Positions 44,348 to 51,391 of a stretch of DNA of 52,043 nt are shown here, piece after piece. Both the position numbers and the translations under genes were made by a program. Numbering within the stretch: position 1 is the stretch's first letter; each line of letters begins with the position of its first letter. This DNA comes from Betaproteobacteria bacterium HGW-Betaproteobacteria-7. Lineage in GTDB: Bacteria; Pseudomonadota; Gammaproteobacteria; Burkholderiales; Rhodocyclaceae. A model generated the notes under the pieces. The model made no database searches and was not told the origin of the DNA. It saw nothing but the letters and a program-made list of their open reading frames with translations. The stretch is taken from assembly GCA_002840765.1 (NCBI GenBank), contig PHCE01000024.1:50098-102140 (forward strand). Direction: 5' to 3'.

Positions 44348-45559
44348 ATGCGCATCCTGATGCTCTCGCAGTATTTCTGGCCGGAAAATTTCATCATCAA
44401 CGATATCGTGCGCACCCTCGACGAGCAGGGGCATGAGGTAGTGGTCGCCACCGGCAAGCCCAACTATCCCGATGGTCAGGTCTTCGAGGGTTACCGTGCC
44501 GGTGGTATCCAGCGCGAGCTCTATCTGGGACGCATCGAAGTGCTGCGTGTGCCGCTATGGCCGCGTGGGCAGGGGGGGGCGAAGAATCTGATCCTCAATT
44601 ACCTCTCTTTCGTCATGGCCGGTATGCTGTGCCTGCCCTGGCTGCTGCGTGGGCGAGATTTCGACGCCATCCTGGTGTTCGCACCTTCACCCATCACACA
44701 GTCGATCCCCGCCATCCCTCTGAAGTGGCTGAAAAACGCTAGGCTGGCGCTATGGGTTCAGGACCTCTGGCCGGAGAGTCTCTCGGCCACTGGCTTCGTG
44801 AAGAATCCATATTTGCTTAAAGTGGCGGGCTGGATGGTGCGGGTGATCTATCGGCATTGCGACACTCTGCTGGTGCAGTCGCGTGCTTTCGTCGAGCCGG
44901 TGGCGCGCTATGCCTCCCGAAAGAAGATTCAGTACTACCCCAACTCCATGGACGTGAATAGCGCGAAGGCGGTTGTTGCCGTTCCACAGGAACTGAGAGC
45001 GTTACTTGAGCAGCATTTCTGCGTGCTATTCGCCGGCAATCTGGGCACTGCCCAAGCACTCGATACACTGGTGCAAGCCTCGGTGCACCTGCGCGATGAC
45101 CCCCAGATTCGGCTTGTGTTGGTCGGCAGCGGTAGTCGGATCGCTTGGCTAAAGGCGCAGCAACAGGCACTGGGATTGGACAATCTGGTGTTGCCAGGAC
45201 GTTTCCCAACGGAGGTAATGCCGCAGATTTTCGAGCGTGCCTCGGCTCTGCTGGTGTCGCTCAATAATGAAGAGGCCTTTGCCCAGACCATTCCGAGCAA
45301 AATTCAGGCGTATCTTGCTGCGGGGCGGCCGATCATCGCCTGCATGAATGGCGAGGGTGCTCGGGTGGTCTGCGAGGCCCGCGCAGGTTTGGCCTCGCCG
45401 GCTGAAGAGGTGTTGCCTCTGGTCGCCAACATCCGCTGTATGAAGGCGTTGGGCGTCGCTGAGCGAGCGGCCATGGGCGCTTCGGGCAGAGCCTATTTCG
45501 ATGCGAACTTCGAGATGACCAGCCGGGTACGCCGTCTGGTAGAGCTGTTGCAGCGCTGA
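44348..45559 (+). CDS. wbuB: WbuB-like glycosyltransferase family 4 (L-FucNAc/L-QuiNAc transferase)
   Basis: A 403-residue GT4 enzyme with MRILMLSQYFWPENFIINDI, GKPNYPDGQVFEGY and VFAPSPITQSIPAIPLKWL. WVQDLWPESLSATG and IPSKIQAYLAAGRPIIACMNGEGARV follow, a pattern close to WbuB and similar transferases. WbuB homologues are assigned to transfer of L-FucNAc or L-QuiNAc onto lipid-linked GlcNAc-type primers, and the cluster's own L-6-deoxy-HexNAc genes lie 5 kb downstream. The coding sequence holds a run of eight G (44572-44579). Confidence 0.86.
   Translation: MRILMLSQYFWPENFIINDIVRTLDEQGHEVVVATGKPNYPDGQVFEGYRAGGIQRELYLGRIEVLRVPLWPRGQGGAKNLILNYLSFVMAGMLCLPWLLRGRDFDAILVFAPSPITQSIPAIPLKWLKNARLALWVQDLWPESLSATGFVKNPYLLKVAGWMVRVIYRHCDTLLVQSRAFVEPVARYASRKKIQYYPNSMDVNSAKAVVAVPQELRALLEQHFCVLFAGNLGTAQALDTLVQASVHLRDDPQIRLVLVGSGSRIAWLKAQQQALGLDNLVLPGRFPTEVMPQIFERASALLVSLNNEEAFAQTIPSKIQAYLAAGRPIIACMNGEGARVVCEARAGLASPAEEVLPLVANIRCMKALGVAERAAMGASGRAYFDANFEMTSRVRRLVELLQR
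44572..44579 (+). repeat. poly-G tract, eight G, inside wbuB
   Basis: Eight G in a row encode part of RGQGGAKN in the wbuB-like gene. The frame is intact in this sequence. It is the second such tract in the window and lies in a transferase gene expected to act early in repeat-unit synthesis. Confidence 0.6.
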
Positions 45560-45608
45560 TGGCGCCAGGCAGTAAGTTAGCAGTAGCTGCCAGTTTAGGG
45601 AAATGACG

Positions 45609-48020
45609 ATGGGTTTGATGGTATACCCCGCCGCTTTCATGGCGAACACTTTTGCCATGATGCTGGTCATGATTGGCCTGAGCCTGTTTGGCAAGCCGGA
45701 GCTGGCTGCCGACTTCGGCCTGATTCATGGCGCCACTGTGGCTCTCTTTTTCTCGTTTTCCGGCAACGCCCGCAGCCTGATTCTGGCCGAGTCGGGCGAA
45801 GTTGGTGCTACCGGCATTCTGCGCCTACGTTTGCTCATGCTGCCCCCGCTGGGCATTCTGGCGTTCATCTTGTGTATCGGCGTGGTGGGCAGCGGCTGGA
45901 TATTCGTCCTGCTACTGGTGGTGCGGCGGGCTACCGAGTGGCTGGCGGAAATTTTTCTTAGCGAGCAGGAATTGCGTCACCAAGGGCCGGCCGCTCTGCA
46001 GTTTCTCCTGGTTCAGGCTGGTCTTAGCCTGTTGCTGCTGCTGGCACTGCTCGATGGTGGCGTCTTGGCTACGCCCGTGACCATGCTATGGGCATTGTCT
46101 CCCTTGCTGGCTTGTCTGAATCAGGGTCTGCTAGGGAGCGCCCCGCGCAGGGATGTACCTTTGTTCTCAAGCATTCGCCTGTTATTGCCGCATTTCGGCT
46201 CGACTGCGGTCATAGGCGTGTCGGTTTATGTATTCCGCTTGTTCATTCTGCTGGTTGCCGGCAAGGAGATCGCGGGCGATCTGTTCTCAGCCTTTGCCTT
46301 GGGCGGAATTCTCGGCGCCGTATTCTCCCAGGCGCTGGGGCCCACCTTGGTACGTCATGAGCAGCGCGCAGTGAATCAGGGGCGCTTGCTGAAAATTTTC
46401 AATCTGACGCTGAAGTTAGTGCTGCTGGCTGGTGTTGCCTTGGTGGCTGGCGTGTGGAGCCAGCCGCATCTTCTTGATTGGACGCAGAAAAGCCAGCTGT
46501 TCTGGTTGGCGGTTGGCTGCTCCCTGGTTGGCGGCGTGGTGATGGTGTTTGCGCAGCGTATCCGGCTGCGAATTTTGCAGGATGAGGTTGGAGGGGATGT
46601 CTTCGGCTCTGACATATTGGCCAACATTTTGCTGGTGGCATGTATCCCGTTCATGTTCTATGGGTTGGGTGTAAACGCCATGGCACTGCTATACCTGTTG
46701 GGCGCTTCCTTATCTTGGTTGTTTTATGCCAGCGAACGCCGTGGCTTTCTGCCGCTGTACCGTTCGGGCTGGTTTGGTCAGCGGCACCTCCTTATGTTCA
46801 TCGTGGTCGCGATATTTTTGCCTGTGTTCTTCCAATTGCAGGGCGGGTTATTCACAGATCGGTCAAGCAATTTCAGCAGTGATGGAATTCTCGCCTTGCT
46901 GCCGATTCCGGTGTCGGTTCTGGTCTGCTACCTGGGAATGGTGCTGCTGGGTGGGTATTCGCGGGCACGTCTAGCCTTGCTCACGCTCTTTTTCGTTTTT
47001 GTCGGCATGTTGTTGACCAGTATCCTCTTGGGCCTGGATGCAACAGGGGAGGGGCGACAGAAGCTGATTCTGCTGATCCAGTACATCCTGCCGATGTTCG
47101 CTCTGGTGCTGGGGCAACAGTATGGTGCATACGAGGAGGCGCTGACTCTGGTCGCCCGGGCTGCAATGATGGTGTTGCTGGTGGTGCTGCCATTGCAATT
47201 GCTAGTGACGCTGCTTAATGGCGATGCCCCACTTTCGCCTTCGGCTTATTTTTTTAGCATTTATCAGCATTTGCAGTACGTCCCCCTGCTATTCGCTGCG
47301 GCGTTTGTGCTGGGGCTGTTCTCCCTTTGGGGGCATGCCAGTACTGATCGCTGGCTTAGTCTTCTGACGTTTCTGATGGGCGTCTATGTAGTCTTGTCCT
47401 GGTCGGTGATGGCGTGTTTGCTCTTCGCGCTAGGAGTTATTGGATTCGTCATACAGAAAGTGATTTGGGGGCGAAATCTGGTATCCGTGCTAGGGATACC
47501 TGTACTGGGCATTTGTGGGGCGTTGCTGGGTACTTTGTATGTGCATTCTGTCTGGCAGGCAGGTGCGATGACTTTCCCCGCTGCCGCTGCAGATCTGCCC
47601 ATGCAGTTTCTCGAAGGATGGGCGGCTTACTTGGAGCGCTGGAAGTTTTATGTTGATGGTATTTTTTCGACCTGGACAAACGCCCTGTTAGGTCATGTCA
47701 AGCCGTTGGAGCGGGGTCTCTATCCCAGTGCGCTTAACTACTACTTAGACTTCGCTTACAACTTCGGCCTGTTGGGGCTTTTGCCGTTAATGCTGCTGAC
47801 CCTGTATACGCTGCTAACGGTGTTCCGAGCTTGGCGAAATTTATCGGAGAATAGCCCAGCCATGGGTTTGGCACTGGTCGTCACCTTCATGCTAATGCTC
47901 GATAGCTCTTTCAAGGTTGGCCTTCGCCAACCGTACTCCGGCATAATTATGTTCTTCTTCTGGGGTTTGTTACTGGCAGTGATACCGCAGCCTAGCGTAC
48001 GGACGTCGCCAGCTAGCTGA
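45609..48020 (+). CDS. putative Wzx-Wzy fusion: flippase-like N-half and polymerase/ligase-like C-half
   Basis: An 803-residue, almost wholly hydrophobic protein, about twice the length of a single Wzx or Wzy. Residues 1-410 look like a Wzx/MATE-type flippase (ALFFSFSGNARSLILAESG, LPHFGSTAVIGVSVYVFRLFIL, GGILGAVFSQALGPTLVRHEQ). A short polar linker near 410-425 (FTDRSSNFSSDG) follows. Residues 425-803 resemble Wzy/WaaL-type membrane enzymes, with the soluble loop and LYPSALNYYLDFAYNFGLLGLLP near residues 697-720, reminiscent of the H/N-x-YL polymerase motif. Start: ATG at 45609 has TTTAGGGA seven or so bases upstream, better than ATG 45603. It is followed by another membrane protein. Single-protein transport plus polymerisation is the tentative reading; it could also be one atypical polymerase. 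Confidence 0.65.
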   Translation: MGLMVYPAAFMANTFAMMLVMIGLSLFGKPELAADFGLIHGATVALFFSFSGNARSLILAESGEVGATGILRLRLLMLPPLGILAFILCIGVVGSGWIFVLLLVVRRATEWLAEIFLSEQELRHQGPAALQFLLVQAGLSLLLLLALLDGGVLATPVTMLWALSPLLACLNQGLLGSAPRRDVPLFSSIRLLLPHFGSTAVIGVSVYVFRLFILLVAGKEIAGDLFSAFALGGILGAVFSQALGPTLVRHEQRAVNQGRLLKIFNLTLKLVLLAGVALVAGVWSQPHLLDWTQKSQLFWLAVGCSLVGGVVMVFAQRIRLRILQDEVGGDVFGSDILANILLVACIPFMFYGLGVNAMALLYLLGASLSWLFYASERRGFLPLYRSGWFGQRHLLMFIVVAIFLPVFFQLQGGLFTDRSSNFSSDGILALLPIPVSVLVCYLGMVLLGGYSRARLALLTLFFVFVGMLLTSILLGLDATGEGRQKLILLIQYILPMFALVLGQQYGAYEEALTLVARAAMMVLLVVLPLQLLVTLLNGDAPLSPSAYFFSIYQHLQYVPLLFAAAFVLGLFSLWGHASTDRWLSLLTFLMGVYVVLSWSVMACLLFALGVIGFVIQKVIWGRNLVSVLGIPVLGICGALLGTLYVHSVWQAGAMTFPAAAADLPMQFLEGWAAYLERWKFYVDGIFSTWTNALLGHVKPLERGLYPSALNYYLDFAYNFGLLGLLPLMLLTLYTLLTVFRAWRNLSENSPAMGLALVVTFMLMLDSSFKVGLRQPYSGIIMFFFWGLLLAVIPQPSVRTSPAS

Positions 48021-48037
48021 AGTTGTTTGAGGGGATT

Positions 48038-49450
48038 ATGCGCGGGGATGTTTTAGTCAAGGGAGCCTGGTCGCTGCTGGTTGCCGGGATTGTGTTCATC
48101 GGTGCCTTTGCACTGGCAGAGTACCAGGGTAGTTCCTGGCTATATTTGCTGTTCACCGCGCTCTCAACTGCGGTGCTCATCTTCGGCTTTGGCCGGGGGG
48201 CGATTTTTTTCGATGCCTTCATCGGTGTTTTTCTGTGGTTAGGTTTTTGGCTGAAGTTTAGTGTTCACACGGCATTTTCCGGTGGTCGGTTCAATATTTC
48301 CGTGGGCAACTTTGATGGTGCTCCAGAATCTCTAGACAAGGTTCTGTTGGTGGTTTGCTGCGCCCTGGCAGCTATTCTGCTGGCTCGTTTCATGCGCCAG
48401 CGCTGGATTTTCTCCTACCCGCAGCTGATGCCGGAAATCGCTTATAGCGGACTCTTCGCTTTTTACCGCCAATATCGGACTGCTGTGCTCATCGGTTTTG
48501 TGGTGTCTGTTCTTGCTGTTTGCATAACAAACGCATGGTTCGGTATCTACCAGCGCGGCCAGGTTGCGCGGGTAACTTTGCCTTTCGGGCTTAACGGTGT
48601 TTATGCTTGGCTGCTGATGTTCGGCATGGCCTCAGTGTCTGCGATCATTCTGCGATTCGAGTTCGAGCTCAACCGGAATCGCTACTGGATTGCGCTAAGC
48701 ATTGCCATGCTGGAGGTGGCTCTGTCGAATGCCTCGCTCTGGAGTCGGGGCATGATCCTCAATGGCTCGTCTCTGCTGTATGGTGCTGCTGCCCAATTTA
48801 GTCGTAGCGAGCACCGCCTGCGGCTTGGCCGGGCAAGCTTGATCTTGGTGGCCTTAGTAGGCTTCTTCGCGATGTCGGTACTGTCCGTCAATTGGCTGCG
48901 GGCCAATGCGTTTTATGATGCTCATCCGGAGATATCGACCAGCGAAGCGGTCAAACAGCAGACCACCTTACTGTTTCTCGATCGTTGGGTGGGTGTTGAA
49001 GGCGTGATGTCCGTGGTGGGTTCCACCCACACGGGGTGGGATGTTTTCGACGAAGCCCTTGCCGAGCGTTTCGATACGTCTGCTAACTCATTTTATGACC
49101 AACATTTCATCACTTCGTCCTATGACAATACGCTTGATGATGGGGTGCATTTCGTTTCCTTGCCGGGATATGTCGCCTTCCTCTTTTACCCCGGATCCTA
49201 TGTATTCCTATTTGTCGCCGTATTTGCCTTTTCGGTGCTGGCGGCTTTACTTGAATACTTCGTTTTTCGAATGGGTGGTAATAATCTGGTTTTTTGTGCA
49301 CTGATCGCCCAAGTCATCGCGTTTCGCTACACCAGCTTCGGTTATGTGCCGATGCAGAGTTACCTGCTTTTTGGCTCAATCATACTGAATGTCCTAATTT
49401 TGTATTTTTCTGATAGGTTCCTGCGCTTTTTTGCAAGCCTTGAGACTTAG
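48038..49450 (+). CDS. multi-span membrane protein, candidate O-antigen polymerase
   Basis: A 470-residue integral membrane protein, roughly ten or more hydrophobic segments. A polar loop (EFELNRNRYW), an SRGMILNGSSLLYG motif near residue 250 and a large polar loop with STSEAVKQQTTLLFLDRWVG, THTGWDVFDEAL and DDGVHFVSLPGYVAFLFYP follow. The topology, large periplasm-facing loop and position in the cluster are those of Wzy-like proteins, but I see no diagnostic family motif. TTG at 48023 is open; I chose the ATG at 48038 after GAGGGG. It begins 17 bases after the fusion gene. Confidence 0.7.
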   Translation: MRGDVLVKGAWSLLVAGIVFIGAFALAEYQGSSWLYLLFTALSTAVLIFGFGRGAIFFDAFIGVFLWLGFWLKFSVHTAFSGGRFNISVGNFDGAPESLDKVLLVVCCALAAILLARFMRQRWIFSYPQLMPEIAYSGLFAFYRQYRTAVLIGFVVSVLAVCITNAWFGIYQRGQVARVTLPFGLNGVYAWLLMFGMASVSAIILRFEFELNRNRYWIALSIAMLEVALSNASLWSRGMILNGSSLLYGAAAQFSRSEHRLRLGRASLILVALVGFFAMSVLSVNWLRANAFYDAHPEISTSEAVKQQTTLLFLDRWVGVEGVMSVVGSTHTGWDVFDEALAERFDTSANSFYDQHFITSSYDNTLDDGVHFVSLPGYVAFLFYPGSYVFLFVAVFAFSVLAALLEYFVFRMGGNNLVFCALIAQVIAFRYTSFGYVPMQSYLLFGSIILNVLILYFSDRFLRFFASLET

Positions 49451-49467
49451 AGAAGGGTTGTCGATTC

Positions 49468-50328
49468 ATGGCTCGAATTCTGGTTCTTGGTGTCACCGGT
49501 ATGCTTGGCAACGCCGTCTTTAGGGTGTTCTCTGCCGATGAAGCACACGAGACGTGGGGCACGCTGCGAAGCTTTGCGGCGCTGCGACATTTCCCCGAGC
49601 AGCGCTACGCGAGGTTGCTTGCTGGTGTCGATGTGCTTGACCAGGATGCTTTATTAGCGGCGTTGGTCAAGGTGCGGCCGGATGTGGTCATCAACTGCGT
49701 CGGGCTTATCAAGCACTTGGCCGACGCCAAGGATCCGCTCACAGCGTTGCCAATAAACGCCATGCTTCCTCATCGGCTGGCCAGGCTGTGTGCGCTGGGA
49801 GGGGCGAGGCTGATTCATGTGAGCACCGACTGCGTGTTTTCCGGTCGCCAAGGGGCGTACCGGGAGTGTGACTCGTCTGATGCCGAGGATCTGTACGGTA
49901 AGTCCAAATACATTGGCGAACTGCATGACCTGTCGCATGCGATCACACTGCGTACCTCAATAATCGGCCACGAATTGAGCTCAAACCGTGCGCTGGTGGA
50001 TTGGTTTCTGTCCCAGCAGGGTAGAGTCAAAGGTTTTTCACGGGCGATCTTCTCCGGCCTGCCTACGGTGGAGATGGCGCGGGTAATGAAAGATTTCGTG
50101 ATTCCGTACCCGCAGCTTAGCGGCTTGTATCATGTCGCCGCCGAGCCGATCAACAAGTATGAGCTGCTTGGCTTGGTGGCAGCTCAATATGGGAAACAAA
50201 TCGAGATATGCCCGGATGAGGGACTGGCTATCGATCGCTCTCTGGATGGCTCGCGTTTTTGCGAGGCAACCAGCTATGTTGCGCCTCCCTGGCCGGAGCT
50301 GATTCGCCAGATGTACGCGAACCGCTAG
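49468..50328 (+). CDS. qnlB: RmlD-like reductase (QnlB/WbvR type)
   Basis: A 286-residue SDR of the RmlD-like family with RILVLGVTGMLGNAVFRVFS, VVINCVGLIKHLADAKDP, STDCVFSGRQGAY, YGKSKYIGEL with the catalytic Tyr/Lys and TSIIGHELSSNRALVDWFL. The LVDWFLSQQGRVKGF segment is characteristic of the WbvR/QnlB group that reduces the 4-keto sugar in UDP-L-QuiNAc or UDP-L-FucNAc pathways, rather than of true RmlD. It lacks the C-terminal cupin of FnlB/WbjC. An AGAAGGG site is about ten bases upstream. A hairpin with a T-run separates it from the partner genes. Confidence 0.8.
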   Translation: MARILVLGVTGMLGNAVFRVFSADEAHETWGTLRSFAALRHFPEQRYARLLAGVDVLDQDALLAALVKVRPDVVINCVGLIKHLADAKDPLTALPINAMLPHRLARLCALGGARLIHVSTDCVFSGRQGAYRECDSSDAEDLYGKSKYIGELHDLSHAITLRTSIIGHELSSNRALVDWFLSQQGRVKGFSRAIFSGLPTVEMARVMKDFVIPYPQLSGLYHVAAEPINKYELLGLVAAQYGKQIEICPDEGLAIDRSLDGSRFCEATSYVAPPWPELIRQMYANR

Positions 50329-50398
50329 ATTTTAAAGTCAGGTTTATGCGGGCAGTTACCGGCCCCGACCCGCTTTCGCTGGGAATGCGGGAACTCAT

Positions 50399-50427
50399 GC
50401 AGCCGGCGGGCTGCGCTTTCTTTTTCT
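50399..50427 (+). terminator. terminator-like hairpin with T-tract
   Basis: GCAGCC-GGCG-GGCTGC (50399-50414) is a perfect six-pair GC stem with a four-base loop, followed within two bases by a pyrimidine run with several T (50417-50427). It stands in the 109-base gap between the reductase and the FnlA-like gene, and the ribosome-binding site of that gene (GGAAGG at 50428-50433) begins just after it. The run is interrupted by C, so termination may be partial (an attenuator or processing site). Confidence 0.5.
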
Positions 50428-50437
50428 GGAAGGTTCT

Positions 50438-51391
50438 ATGTTCGACGACAAGGTATTGATGATCACCGGTGGCACAGGATCGTTCGGCAACACCGTGCTC
50501 AGGCGCTTCCTCGATACGAGCGTGCGCGAAATCCGCATTTTTTCCCGAGACGAAAAGAAGCAGGAAGACATGCGCATCGCCCTGGCCAACGACAAGGTCA
50601 AGTTCTACATCGGCGATGTCCGCGACTACGACAGCCTCGCCCAGGCGATGACCGGCGTGGACTACGTGTTTCATGCGGCGGCCCTGAAGCAGGTGCCGTC
50701 CTGCGAGTTCTACCCGATGGAAGCGGTGCGGACCAACGTGCTCGGTACCGAGAACGTGCTCAACGCGGCGATCGCCCGCGGCGTCGCCCGAGTAGTGGTG
50801 CTGAGCACCGACAAGGCGGTCTATCCGATCAACGCCATGGGCATTTCCAAGGCGATGGCGGAGAAACTGATGGTCGCCAAGTCGCGCAGTGTGCCAGCCG
50901 GCGGCACGGTGCTCTGTGCCACCCGCTACGGCAACGTGATGGCCTCGCGCGGTTCGGTGATTCCGCTGTTCGTCGATCAGTTGCGCAGCGGCGAGCCATT
51001 GACGGTGACCGACCCGGAGATGACCCGCTTCCTGATGTCGCTGGAAGATTCGGTCGACCTGGTGCTGCACGCCTTCGAACATGCCGAGCAGGGCGACCTG
51101 TTCATCCAGAAGGCGCCGGCGTCGACGGTCGGCGATTTGGCCCAGGCGTTGAAGGAGTTGCTGGGGCGCGACAATCCGGTGCGGGTGATCGGCACCCGGC
51201 ACGGCGAAAAGCTCTACGAATCGCTGGTGTCGCGCGAGGAAATGGCCAAGGCCGAGGACATGGGGCGCTACTACCGCATCCCGGCCGACAATCGCGACTA
51301 CACCTCGCACAACACGCACCGGCTCGATGTCGCCGGGATCAAGGAGCTGCTGCTGAAGCTCGACTACATCCAGGAGGTGCTGCGTGCTTAA
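50438..51391 (+). CDS. fnlA: FnlA/QnlA/WbjB-type UDP-GlcNAc 4,6-dehydratase/5-epimerase
   Basis: A 317-residue SDR. MFDDKVLMITGGTGSFGNTVL and RIFSRDEKKQEDMR are the family start; GDVRDYDSLAQAMTGVDYVFHAAALKQVPSCEFYPMEAV, STDKAVYPINAMGISKAMAEK and GTRHGEKLYESLVSREE follow. The family converts UDP-GlcNAc to 4-keto-6-deoxy intermediates of the L-series. The usual members (about 344 residues, as in WbjB) have about 25 more residues between RIPADxRD and SHNT; here YYRIPADNRDYTSHN joins directly. It overlaps the next gene by eight bases. It is GC-rich like the housekeeping genes, unlike the cluster to its left. Confidence 0.88.
   Translation: MFDDKVLMITGGTGSFGNTVLRRFLDTSVREIRIFSRDEKKQEDMRIALANDKVKFYIGDVRDYDSLAQAMTGVDYVFHAAALKQVPSCEFYPMEAVRTNVLGTENVLNAAIARGVARVVVLSTDKAVYPINAMGISKAMAEKLMVAKSRSVPAGGTVLCATRYGNVMASRGSVIPLFVDQLRSGEPLTVTDPEMTRFLMSLEDSVDLVLHAFEHAEQGDLFIQKAPASTVGDLAQALKELLGRDNPVRVIGTRHGEKLYESLVSREEMAKAEDMGRYYRIPADNRDYTSHNTHRLDVAGIKELLLKLDYIQEVLRA

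Noticed and set aside
45560..45608. Hairpin GGCAG...CTGCC between wbuB and the fusion gene as a terminator
   Set aside because: It is only five pairs with a long loop and is followed by a short T-run without length. The genes are probably co-transcribed.
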